From assembly GCA_025999315.1 (NCBI GenBank), contig BNXD01000052.1:1-10626 (forward strand): a stretch of 10,626 nucleotides of DNA, in the 5' to 3' direction. Shown piece by piece: positions 1-7,057 of this stretch (positions are counted from its first letter, which is position 1; each line of letters starts with the position of its first letter). A program made the translations under genes and the position numbers. Source of the stretch: Bacteroidia bacterium (lineage in GTDB: Bacteria; Bacteroidota; Bacteroidia; Bacteroidales; Rikenellaceae). Under the pieces are notes generated by a model. It had not been told where the DNA came from and made no database searches. It was given only the letters and a program-made list of their open reading frames with translations.

Positions 1-11
1 TTTTAGCCGCT

Positions 12-28
12 GGGGGGGGCGGGCGGGG
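12..28 (+). other. G-tract cluster (possible G-quadruplex)
   Basis: Eight G, then C, three G, C and four G. This gives four runs of at least three G separated by one or two bases, which fits the usual quadruplex pattern on the plus strand. The only evidence is this base pattern. No gene is visible next to it because the window begins here. Confidence 0.35.
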
Positions 29-152
29 AGTCGACAAACAGGCAGCGTTCTTGCTTTGACCTTAAGTCTGTCCGTTGTCGAAAGCCTTTTGAGCCCGCTG
101 CGCGCAGGGCGGTCCTTTTTGGCTCGCATAAAAACGCTCGCCTTACTCCGAA

Positions 153-176
153 GTTGGCGGGCAGAAAGACGCCCGC
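153..176. repeat. Repeat unit copy 1 with 6-bp hairpin
   Basis: Starts with gttggc and contains a perfect 6-bp stem (157-162 with 171-176) around the 8-base loop agaaagac. The unit recurs at 640-663 with three differences. Its first part belongs to the 15-mer cgaagttggcgggca (149-163), which is found exactly again at 7106-7120 inside the other intergenic region, so the unit appears to be dispersed and not local. Confidence 0.6.
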
Positions 177-178
177 GA

Positions 179-210
179 AGGAAAGCAAGCAGAGGGACGC
201 TTGCCTTCCT
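179..210. repeat. Hairpin with the same loop type as the neighbouring repeat
   Basis: Five base pairs (179-183 with 206-210), one A/C mismatch, then six base pairs (185-190 with 199-204) around the loop agagggac. The loop matches the consensus AGARRGAC of the hairpin at 157-176, while the stem sequence differs in a pair-preserving way (gcgggc/gcccgc there, gcaagc/gcttgc here). That is the pattern expected if the fold, and not only the sequence, is kept. Confidence 0.5.
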
Positions 211-281
211 CGCGCTACCTCGGCCGTAGCCCGCAAGCGGTCTGCGGCCCTCGCAACGCTGCTCGGTTCTCCTCGTCGCTC

Positions 282-311
282 GGCAGAGTTGCGAGTAAAC
301 TCGCCTCTGCC
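282..311. repeat. Strong 12-bp hairpin in intergenic region
   Basis: ggcagag (282-288) pairs with ctctgcc (305-311) and, after a TT bulge (289-290), gcgag (291-295) pairs with ctcgc (300-304), leaving a TAAA loop. No T run follows on either strand, so it is not a standard terminator. A degenerate counterpart, the palindrome aagttaactt at 665-674, lies at a similar place in the second repeat copy. Confidence 0.5.
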
Positions 312-639
312 TCACTCCTTCGTCGATTCGCGCCTCGGCCATTTCCGAGCTGGGCTCGGATGGCGCTCGGCTTGTCGTCGTTTGGCGTCAAAAAGGACGA
401 AAAACCGCCCGGTGGTGAGCGAAGGGCTAAATTGTCTTGGTCCTCGCTGCGACGCCAACCCCCCTCCTTTTAGTCCCAATGCGGGGCCTAACGTCGTCAA
501 ACAAGTGGCGTCGCCGGGCGCTCAATTTCCTCCGCTCGCTTAACCCCTCGGCTCAATGCCGGGGATGCGTCGCCCCTGCCGGGCTATTTGGAAAGAGTTG
601 TCGCGCCCAGTTGTTCAAAAAGCGCGAAGCCCGGCCGCC

Positions 640-663
640 GTTGGCAGGCAGAGAGACGCTCGC
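640..663. repeat. Repeat unit copy 2
   Basis: Matches 153-176 at 21 of 24 bases. The loop agagagac (650-657) fits the AGARRGAC consensus. Its stem (644-649 with 658-663) is weaker than in copy 1, with one mismatch and one G-T pair, so this copy may be decaying. Confidence 0.55.
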
Positions 664-699
664 AAAGTTAACTTCATCAAAAAGACGATCCGGGTTCCT

Positions 700-735
700 C
701 CTCGGTCCTTTCCGGGCGAACTCGATGACGCTCGG
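700..735. repeat. Diverged direct repeat of 333-371
   Basis: Reads cctcggtcctttccg, then a variable part, then gacgctcgg. The copy at 333-371 reads cctcggccatttccg, a variable part, then ggcgctcgg. Together with the pair 153-176/640-663 it shows that blocks of this intergenic region were duplicated and then diverged. Confidence 0.45.
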
Positions 736-864
736 TCAGTTGCGGCCCTCCGCCCAAAAAAACACTCATGAAGCGCAGAGTGCGGCTGCGTGTTGCGCGG
801 CTCTGCGAGCCGCAGTAAAAATGCAACCACGGCCTTTCCGAAAGCCTTTGAACATCATTCACAG

Positions 865-904
865 TCAACCGCCCCGAACTGTCGGACAGTTCGGGGCGGG
901 TTGA
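865..904. terminator. Strong hairpin directly behind the giant lipoprotein gene
   Basis: The 13-mer gccccgaactgtc (871-883) and its exact reverse complement (885-897) flank a single base. The arms extend by tcaacc (865-870) with ggttga (899-904) past a one-base bulge, giving roughly an 18-bp stem with a 3-base loop. It begins 21 bases after the minus-strand stop codon at 926-928. TTTT follows the stem on the plus strand (905-908), but no T run follows on the minus strand. It therefore probably ends or protects the 3' end of the minus-strand operon, though it is not a textbook terminator for that direction. Confidence 0.5.
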
Positions 905-925
905 TTTTAGCCGGCGCGGCGTCTA

Positions 926-3900
926 CTACGGTAAGTAGAGGTGGTTCTGTCGCGCCGAGACGGGAACGGTCAGGGTCTGCACATAGGGCGGAGCGTTGAC
1001 CGTGATGGTCAGCAGGTCGCTCTGCGTGGCAGGCGGAACGTCACCCCATGCCAGACTCGAGGCGGTAACGGTGTAGTTGAGAGCCGGGGCATCCGCCGCG
1101 ATGGTGAAGAAGGCGTTGCCCTGGGTGGAGTAGCCGATCGTGGCCGGGCCGGGTACGTTGAGCAGGGCGACCGTTTGCACGGGATTGGCGCTGGGTGCGT
1201 AATTTCCGTAGGCGCCGGAGAACACCCCCATGTTGTAGATCGCGTTCCACGTCCAATAGACACTCAACGGGCTGGTATAGGCCATATTGGTCCCCGTCTG
1301 GCGGATATTGATGTAGTAGTAGACAGGGTTGGCCGAGGTGTTGGCCGCCCTGAGCGTCAGCACTCCTTCGCGGGCGTAGTCGGTTACCGTCGAGCCGCTG
1401 TAGGGATTGACGCTGTAGGTGAGGAAGGTGGAAGATGGTTCGACATTGACGCTCATCCACGAGGGCGCCGAGACGAGCGTGATGGTCGAGCCGTTCAGGG
1501 GATTGAGGTAAAGCGTCTGGCCGGTCGCTCCCGCCGAGCCGAAGCCCAGGTAGGCGGGCAGGCCGCCGATGCCCGCCGCAGCAGGGGCGTTCTGGCGGAT
1601 GGTGATGTAGTAGTTAGCCGTGCTGACCGAACCCGGCCTGGTAGCCTGCAGGGTCAGCGTCGTTTCGCGACTCGCGCCTGTTGCACCGGTGAAGGCGGTC
1701 ACAGTGTAGTGGAGAATGCCCAAGCCGTCGACGTAGGGCGCAGGATTGAGCATGGTCGCATCGTAACCCGTCGCGACAACATTTGCCGTCGAGCCGCTGA
1801 GCGGATTGAGCGGCAGCAGACCGGCCACACCTGCGGCAGGCGCCGTTATCGTCTGGGCCGGCAGACTGATACCCACTTCGAGCGGGGCGTACTGGCGGAT
1901 AAGGATCGAATAGAGAGCTGCATCGGCGTTCGAGTTGGAGGCCCGTAAAGTGATGGTCGTCTCGCGTACCGGCCCCTGCGAACCGTCGTAAGCGGCAACA
2001 GTGTAGGTCAGGGTCGTATTGTTGGCCGAGACGCCGGTGAGCCAGCCTGCAGAGGCGCCAACCAGAGAGATGGTCGAGCCGTTGAGCGCGGCCAGCGGCA
2101 TGGTCGCCGCGCCACCCGACCCCTGAGCGTTGTAGGTCACCAGGGTCGAGGGAAGGCTGATGCCCGCGGCCGCCGGGGCCAGCTGCCGTACGGTAATGTA
2201 GTAGTACGTATCGTAGAAATTACCGTTGCCGGCGGTAGCTTTCAGGGTGATCACCGCTTCACGGCTGGACCCGTCGGCGCCGGTGTAGGGGGACACGTTG
2301 TAGGTCAGGGCCGTAGTGGTGGCCGAGACGCCTGTAATCCAACTCGCAGACGTGCTCGCCTGGTTGACGGTCGAACCGTTAAGTGGAGCGAGGGGCAGCG
2401 TGCCGCCGGTTACGCCCGAAGCATTGACCGTGATGACCTGCACCGGCAGGCTGATGCCCGCCGCATCGGGGGCGTACTGGCGGATAAGGATCGAATAGAG
2501 AGCTGCGTCGGCGTTCGAGTTGGAGGCCTGCAACATGATGGTCGTCTCGCGTACCGGCCCCTGCGAACCGTCATAGGCCGCAACGGTGTAGGTCAGGGTC
2601 GTGTTGTTGGCCGAGACGCCGGTGAGCCAGCCCGCAGACGCGCCAACCAGAGAGATGGTCGAGCCGTTGAGCGCGGCCAGCGGCATGGTCGCCGCGCCAC
2701 CCGACCCCGATGCGTTGTAGGTCATAAGGGTCGAGGGAAGGCTGATGCCCGCGGCCGCCGGGGCCAGCTGCCGCACGGTAACGTAATAGTACGTGGAGTT
2801 GAAACTTGTGTTGGTGGCCTTCAGAGTGATGGTCGTCTCGCGCGCCGTCCCCTGCGAGCCGTCGTAGGCGGCCACGGTGTAGTTCAGGGTGTTGTTGCCC
2901 GCAACGTTGGCGGTCGTAACCATTGCCGTGTTGTGGCCGGGCTGCACAACGTCGATGGTCGAGCCGTTCAGGGCAACCAGAGGCAGTGTGCCGCTCGTGA
3001 GCGAAGCATTGACCGTGATGACCTGCACCGGCAGGCTGATGCCCGCCGCATCGGGGGCGTACTGGCGCACAACAACCTGATAATAAACCGTATTGGCATG
3101 AGTGTTTGCTGCCGAGAGGGTGATGACCGTCTCGCGCACCGGCCCCTGCGAGCCGTCGTAGGCGGCCACTGTGTAGTTCAGGGTATTGTTGCCCGCAACG
3201 TTGGCGGTCGTAACCATTGCCGTGTTGTGGCCGGGCACGACGTTGATGGTCGAGCCGTTCAGGGCAACCAGAGGCAGCGTGCCGCTCGTGAGCGAAGCAT
3301 TGACCGCAATGGTCTGCACCGGAAGGCTGATGCCCGCCGCGTCGGGGGCATACTGGCGGATGGTGATCGAGTAGTAGGCCGTATTGGAGTGAGGGTTGGT
3401 GGCCTGCAGGGTGATCACCGCGTCGCGGCTGGGCCCGTCGGCGCCGTTGTAGGGAGCCACACTGTAGGTCAGGGCCGCATTGGTGGCCGAGACGCCTGTA
3501 ATCCAACTCGCAGACGTGCCCGCCTGGCTGATGGTCGAGCCGTTGAGCGCAGCCAGCGGCATGGTCGTCGCACCGCCCGAACCCGGAGCGTTGTAGGTTA
3601 CCAGAGTCGAAGGAAGGCTGATGCCCGCATCGCCCGGAGCGTACTGACGGACCGTTACATAGTAATAGACCGCGTTGGAATGGCCGTTGGCGCCCATGAG
3701 CATGATCGTAGCCTCGCGGTAGGCCCCGCGATCGCCGGTGTACTGCTGCAGCGAGTAGGTCATCAGGCCAGCGGCGTTGACGCCCACGCCATAGATCCAC
3801 CCGCCCGAGTTGTTGCTCACATAGCTGATCTGCGTGTCGTTGGTCGGGTTGAGAGGCAGGGTGTAGGTGAACGCCTCATAGTTGTGGGCGATGATCGCCG

Positions 3901-4912
3901 CCGGAACATCGGCCCCCGGCGTGAGGTGGCCCGACTGTATGACGTGAACGTTGAGACGCGTGGTAACACCGTCGCGCGAGGCGACGATCAGCACGTCGCC
4001 CTCGCGCGCCCGATCGGCATAGTTGGGCAGCGTCGAGAGGTTGAGCGTCCCTGTGCCGTCGACCCATGCACTTGTGATCCAGGGAATTGCGGGGCTGGAT
4101 GCCGTGCCGTCGGAGTTGGAGGTCGGATAGCAACTGTAGGTTACGTTGGTCTGGTCGCCACCCTCGACCCAGATCGTCTGGCTGAAAGCGATCTGGTGGT
4201 GACCGAGGTAGACCGTACTCGGGGTGGAGATGGCCGGGGCGCCCAAACCGTTCTGTATCACGGTTATCTGTCGGGTATATGTGGCCCGGGCAAAGGTTAC
4301 GGTCACCGTTATGACAGCCGTGCGTTCCACCGGACCGGTGTTCTCGCCGGCAGCGAAAGCGAAGCGGACGTTGCGGGTATAGCCGTCGACATCGGCGCCG
4401 GTCTGCGTGAGGCCGGTGATCCAATTGCCCGAAATGGAGGTGATGGCAGCGTCTACCACAGCGTCGCTATATTGGGTCGAGACCACGAAGCCGTTGCCCG
4501 AGCTCGCCTTGGCGCCCAGTGTTATCAGCGTCGGGCTGACCCGCAACTCGGTCTGTGTCAGCCCGCCCTGCGTTACCTTGACGGTGGCCAGTTTGCCGTC
4601 GGCAGTGGCGACGGTGATCATCGCTATGCGTTTCTGGTCGCTCACCAGCGCCTCGACCAGCAACTCGATGTCGGTGGTGCCCGTGCCCGAACTCTGCGAC
4701 AGACGACACCACGGAACGTTGCTCATGGCGGTCCACGAGGCGTTGGAGCGGATGGTCAGGGGGATATTGCCGGCCTGATCGCCGATGAGAAACTCCTCGC
4801 TCGAGACCGATATGGCGGGTTCTTTGGCTTCGCGGCATCCGGCCATGGCAAAAAGAAGGCCCAAGGCAACCGCGGCGACCCGAATCCGGGCTGTGAATAT
4901 GCTGTTTTTCAT
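926..4912 (-). CDS. Giant BACON/Ig-like repeat surface lipoprotein
   Basis: 1328 residues. A signal peptide (1-25) ends in AMAG before Cys26, a likely lipidation site. Residues 33-117 form a clear BACON domain (NASW, then VPWC, ending VTQGG). Two divergent modules follow (about 120-222 and 224-328). Nine modules of 94-100 residues come next (starts near 333, 427, 524, 621, 719, 816, 914, 1011, 1111), typically opening AAGISLP, with LNGST in the middle and ending YYITVRQYAP. A degenerate last module (1207-1328) ends in VPVSARQN. No catalytic domain is seen. BACON domains are beta-sandwich modules of Bacteroidota, thought to bind carbohydrate or act as spacers. A cell-surface stalk, adhesin or glycan binder is the best inference. 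The start has a good signal peptide and lies 9 bp after the DUF3868 stop. It is the last gene of its operon. The only other Cys are 69 and 261. Confidence 0.85.
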   Translation of the reverse strand: MKNSIFTARIRVAAVALGLLFAMAGCREAKEPAISVSSEEFLIGDQAGNIPLTIRSNASWTAMSNVPWCRLSQSSGTGTTDIELLVEALVSDQKRIAMITVATADGKLATVKVTQGGLTQTELRVSPTLITLGAKASSGNGFVVSTQYSDAVVDAAITSISGNWITGLTQTGADVDGYTRNVRFAFAAGENTGPVERTAVITVTVTFARATYTRQITVIQNGLGAPAISTPSTVYLGHHQIAFSQTIWVEGGDQTNVTYSCYPTSNSDGTASSPAIPWITSAWVDGTGTLNLSTLPNYADRAREGDVLIVASRDGVTTRLNVHVIQSGHLTPGADVPAAIIAHNYEAFTYTLPLNPTNDTQISYVSNNSGGWIYGVGVNAAGLMTYSLQQYTGDRGAYREATIMLMGANGHSNAVYYYVTVRQYAPGDAGISLPSTLVTYNAPGSGGATTMPLAALNGSTISQAGTSASWITGVSATNAALTYSVAPYNGADGPSRDAVITLQATNPHSNTAYYSITIRQYAPDAAGISLPVQTIAVNASLTSGTLPLVALNGSTINVVPGHNTAMVTTANVAGNNTLNYTVAAYDGSQGPVRETVITLSAANTHANTVYYQVVVRQYAPDAAGISLPVQVITVNASLTSGTLPLVALNGSTIDVVQPGHNTAMVTTANVAGNNTLNYTVAAYDGSQGTARETTITLKATNTSFNSTYYYVTVRQLAPAAAGISLPSTLMTYNASGSGGAATMPLAALNGSTISLVGASAGWLTGVSANNTTLTYTVAAYDGSQGPVRETTIMLQASNSNADAALYSILIRQYAPDAAGISLPVQVITVNASGVTGGTLPLAPLNGSTVNQASTSASWITGVSATTTALTYNVSPYTGADGSSREAVITLKATAGNGNFYDTYYYITVRQLAPAAAGISLPSTLVTYNAQGSGGAATMPLAALNGSTISLVGASAGWLTGVSANNTTLTYTVAAYDGSQGPVRETTITLRASNSNADAALYSILIRQYAPLEVGISLPAQTITAPAAGVAGLLPLNPLSGSTANVVATGYDATMLNPAPYVDGLGILHYTVTAFTGATGASRETTLTLQATRPGSVSTANYYITIRQNAPAAAGIGGLPAYLGFGSAGATGQTLYLNPLNGSTITLVSAPSWMSVNVEPSSTFLTYSVNPYSGSTVTDYAREGVLTLRAANTSANPVYYYINIRQTGTNMAYTSPLSVYWTWNAIYNMGVFSGAYGNYAPSANPVQTVALLNVPGPATIGYSTQGNAFFTIAADAPALNYTVTASSLAWGDVPPATQSDLLTITVNAPPYVQTLTVPVSARQNHLYLP
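1295..3916 (-). repeat. Tandem array of nine ~290-bp module repeats
   Basis: DNA encoding residues 333-1206 of the giant lipoprotein. Modules are 94-100 codons long and differ in age. Residues 524-620 and 621-718 are near-identical neighbours. Residues 719-815 and 914-1010 differ at about four positions although another module lies between them: at DNA level 2021-2122 and 2606-2707 differ at two of 102 bases, 585 bp apart. The module at 816-913 begins like the 621 type and continues like the 427 type, sharing 39 identical bases (2317-2355 with 3481-3519). The outer modules are far more diverged. This fits unequal crossing-over or gene conversion in the core of the array. Confidence 0.85.
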
Positions 4913-4921
4913 GATCTTGTG

Positions 4922-5998
4922 CTATTCTTTGGTGATGTAGAACACCGTTACGGTGCAGTTGCGCAACGTGTAAATGATGTCGAGGATGGCCTGATAGTTG
5001 TCGAGACGTTTGAGGGCGGCCTTGCGCTCCTCGAGGGGTTCGACGGTGCGTATGACATTGAGCACCTGTTTTTTGTTGGGCAAATCCGACACTTCGACCG
5101 CAGCCTCCAGCCCATCCCAGTTCTCGGCCTTGTCGCTCATGACGACCATCGACGGATCGACGCCCAAATCTTTGACTATCATATTGCTCATCACCTTGCC
5201 GCGTTGCAGGGCCAGCTCGGCGTTGCGCGAAACGAGCCCCTCGGGCGAGGCGGTGGTGTTGACGAAGATGTTGGTCAGCGTGGCGCCCTTGTGTGTCATG
5301 CGTTTGACCTTGTCGACAAAAGCGGCGTAGGCGCCTTTGAGCACGGCAGGGTCGATCTCCTCGGAGTTGAGTTTGAAGACCGAGCGGTTGCCGAAGTTCT
5401 CGGTGTAGCTGTCGCCGAAACCCCAACTCTCCTGCTGTGCGGGCGGCGCGGGCGCAGGGCTCTGGGTCGTGGAGGTGATAGCCGTGCCGTTGAGCAGCCT
5501 GCGCTGGACCGGAGCGATCAGCGTGCCGCCCCGACCACAACACGACACCGTCTCACGGACGGCATAAAGCTTCGAGCCGTTCATCTTGTCGGTATAGAGG
5601 ACCGAGGTCTGGTAGTGGAGGGTGACCTGGCGACCACGGTAGGCGATATGGGTCAGGTAGGTGTGAGGATCGTCGGCCTGTTCGCGCGGGGTTTTGGCCC
5701 GGCGGATCATGCGGTAGTTGTAGCCCTCGAGCGAGATGGAGGGCAGGATAACGCTGTGCGATCCGTTGTCGATCTGTGGGGTGATCACCAGAGCCTCGCC
5801 CGAGCGCAGGCAGTGGGCCGGTACGACGATGTCGAAGGCGACGTAGACCGTGCTGCCGTTGCGGAAAAAGGTGGCCGAAGGCACTTTGTACTCTGCCGGG
5901 CGAAAGGCGATCTCCTGCTCGGTCTCCCGCGCCCCAAGGAGCGATGCGCTGCCACATGCGGCCAACAGCACGAATATTATACGTATGGTATTTTTCAT
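4922..5998 (-). CDS. DUF3868-type protein with OmpA-like C-terminal half
   Basis: 358 residues. The N-terminus is hydrophobic and could be cleaved after about residue 23, while LAAC at 12-15 leaves lipidation at Cys15 possible. An N-terminal domain (about 25-165) fits DUF3868. A Pro/Ala linker (181-187) follows. The C-terminal domain (about 200-356) carries NTTASPEG at 247-254, then an N..L...R helix pattern (259-266) and a NWDGLEAAV stretch, all reminiscent of OmpA-like peptidoglycan-associated domains. In Bacteroidales such genes commonly sit beside DUF3575 genes and fimbrial subunit genes, so a periplasmic or outer-membrane anchoring or assembly role is inferred. The ATG at 5998 is preferred: it gives a signal peptide and lies 5 bp after the DUF3575 stop. 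The frame stays open up to 6460, but that extension only overlaps the upstream gene in another frame. Confidence 0.75.
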   Translation of the reverse strand: MKNTIRIIFVLLAACGSASLLGARETEQEIAFRPAEYKVPSATFFRNGSTVYVAFDIVVPAHCLRSGEALVITPQIDNGSHSVILPSISLEGYNYRMIRRAKTPREQADDPHTYLTHIAYRGRQVTLHYQTSVLYTDKMNGSKLYAVRETVSCCGRGGTLIAPVQRRLLNGTAITSTTQSPAPAPPAQQESWGFGDSYTENFGNRSVFKLNSEEIDPAVLKGAYAAFVDKVKRMTHKGATLTNIFVNTTASPEGLVSRNAELALQRGKVMSNMIVKDLGVDPSMVVMSDKAENWDGLEAAVEVSDLPNKKQVLNVIRTVEPLEERKAALKRLDNYQAILDIIYTLRNCTVTVFYITKE

Positions 5999-6003
5999 CG
6001 CGA

Positions 6004-6555
6004 TCAGTGAATTAGGAAAACAACATTCAACCCGGCCCGCGTCAAACCGAAACGGTCCGACACAGTGCGGCCGTACATCACCACATCGTCCGGATACTGC
6101 ACCCGGTCCGACTTGTCGTAGCTGCGATGAATGTAGCCCGCTCCGAGGTTGGCCTCGAGCCGCCAGCGGCGGGCGATGGGCAACGCGTAGCCATACGAGA
6201 GGCCGCCGCCGAGCGACCACCCTTCGTAACGATACTTGCACATGCCCCAATCGTAGTCGGCATAACCGCCGTGAAGGCCGATGAAGTGGCCCGTAAACTT
6301 GCGGCAGAACCACAGGCGCAACTCGCCCTGAGAGGCCCACAGCTTGGATTGGCGGTGACTGTCGAACTCCCACGGGTTGCAGAAGCCCTCCACGTCGAGG
6401 GTCAGGCGCGGCCACAGAGCCACTTCGAGGCCGAGGTTGGTCGTCCCACAGGCGGCCCATGCCAGAGCGTTGCTCCGCAGGGCGATCTTCTGGGCCTCGG
6501 CGCGCGGAGCGGCAAACGCAAAGAGCACGAGGAGAAGAGCGATGATCTTTTTCAT
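6004..6555 (-). CDS. DUF3575 outer-membrane barrel-like protein
   Basis: 183 residues. A clear signal peptide (MKKIIALLLVLFAFAAPRAEA) should be cut before Gln22. The mature part begins IALRSNALAWAACGTTNLGLEV, the characteristic opening of DUF3575 proteins. It continues with alternating hydrophobic and polar strands rich in aromatics and glycine (WSLGGGLSYGYALP, LEANLGAGYIH) and ends in LNVVFLIH, as expected for a small outer-membrane beta-barrel. In Bacteroidales this family is often encoded beside DUF3868 and fimbrillin genes. It sits 14 bp after the small BACON lipoprotein and 5 bp before the DUF3868 gene, so the four genes are very likely co-transcribed and co-translated. Its biochemical role is unknown. 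A part in anchoring or exporting the lipoproteins is inference only. Confidence 0.8.
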   Translation of the reverse strand: MKKIIALLLVLFAFAAPRAEAQKIALRSNALAWAACGTTNLGLEVALWPRLTLDVEGFCNPWEFDSHRQSKLWASQGELRLWFCRKFTGHFIGLHGGYADYDWGMCKYRYEGWSLGGGLSYGYALPIARRWRLEANLGAGYIHRSYDKSDRVQYPDDVVMYGRTVSDRFGLTRAGLNVVFLIH

Positions 6556-6569
6556 GGTTTCGGGATCGG

Positions 6570-6941
6570 TTATTGATTCTGCCAGACGGCTTTACCCTCC
6601 TGGGTAACGACGATGGCCCGGTATATTTTCCGCTCGCCGAGCGTCTCGAAAGTTACAACGGCCGTGCGCAGGGTTTTCAGATCGCTCTGGTCGACGATCA
6701 GGTGTATCTGCTCCGACGCGCGGCCCGAGCCGATCGAGGGGCGGCACCAGCTCTGATCGGAAACCACGCTCCAGGGGGTGTTGGCCGTCACATGGACGGG
6801 AACCGAAGCAGCCTCCCAATCGAGAGTTACACTGCTCTGCGAAAGGGTGATGGCGGGAGGATCATCCTCCTTCAGGCACCCTGACAACGTGGCGCCCAAC
6901 GCCACGGCGAACAAAATTTGGGGTAAAAACGATCTTTTCAT
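6570..6941 (-). CDS. Small single-BACON lipoprotein
   Basis: 123 residues and first gene of the four-gene operon. The signal peptide ends in the lipobox LSGC (19-22). The residues after Cys22 are LKEDD, which fit the X-K-(D/E)2 lipoprotein export signal described for Bacteroidota surface lipoproteins, so surface exposure is likely. Residues 31-116 form one BACON domain, with ITLSQSSVTL at the start, NTPWSV and QSWCRPS in the middle, and AIVVTQEG at the end. It closely resembles the first domain of the giant lipoprotein (shared W, then a WCR motif) and may be a cap, partner or shorter paralogue. No enzymatic residues are evident. The ATG at 6941 gives the complete signal peptide and lies about 37 bases from the predicted transcription start. 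Confidence 0.8.
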   Translation of the reverse strand: MKRSFLPQILFAVALGATLSGCLKEDDPPAITLSQSSVTLDWEAASVPVHVTANTPWSVVSDQSWCRPSIGSGRASEQIHLIVDQSDLKTLRTAVVTFETLGERKIYRAIVVTQEGKAVWQNQ

Positions 6942-6985
6942 GTTATCTTGTCGAACGATTTGCGGTATTCGTACTGTTTATGATG

Positions 6986-6993
6986 CAAAAATA
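6986..6993 (-). promoter_or_regulatory. Candidate -7 promoter element for the BACON operon
   Basis: On the minus strand this reads TATTTTTG, a full match to the Bacteroidota -7 consensus TAnnTTTG. It lies in AT-rich DNA about 45 bases before the ATG at 6941, which would give a leader of roughly 37 bases. The expected -33 TTTG is not clearly present; only a T-rich stretch lies at that distance. It is the best promoter candidate between the two operons. Confidence 0.5.
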
Positions 6994-7057
6994 AGATATT
7001 TTATTAAAAATTTGGCATTTGCACCGGAAATTTTAAACAGTTTCTTAGAATCTGCTT

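Larger units (their letters stand above)
1..864. repeat. Gene-free intergenic stretch of degenerate repeats and hairpins
   Basis: I see no convincing gene here. Open frames exist on both strands because the DNA is GC-rich and poor in stops, but their translations are Arg/Ala/Pro/Ser-rich, overlap one another and resemble no family. Instead there are diverged copies of the same pieces. The 24-base unit at 153-176 recurs at 640-663 with three mismatches. The piece at 333-371 recurs at 700-735, and a more diverged third version spans about 110-140 (9-mer cggtccttt at 110-118 and 703-711, then acgctcg about 16 bases further on in both). A looser pair is about 422-493 and 518-568. Several hairpins lie among them. 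The arrangement suggests a nest of dispersed non-coding repeats. A structured RNA is possible but nothing proves it. Confidence 0.6.

Noticed and set aside
154..904. Several overlapping plus- and minus-strand frames of 60-155 codons in the left intergenic region
   Set aside because: They overlap each other in different frames, have shuffled Arg/Ala/Ser/Pro-rich composition, and are explained by repeated GC-rich hairpin DNA.
1295..3916. CRISPR array or other short-spaced repeat locus
   Set aside because: The repeats are about 290 bp, in frame and encode protein modules. There are no short repeats with unique spacers.
2933..6010. A 1025-codon plus-strand open frame antisense to the giant lipoprotein and DUF3868 gene
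   Set aside because: It runs opposite three well-supported genes, its protein is Arg/Gly/His/Asp-rich without a recognisable domain, and long stop-free antisense frames are expected opposite repetitive GC-rich codons.
5999..6460. N-terminal extension of the DUF3868 frame up to 6460
   Set aside because: It lies out of frame over the DUF3575 gene, and the inner ATG at 5998 gives a signal peptide and normal 5-bp spacing.
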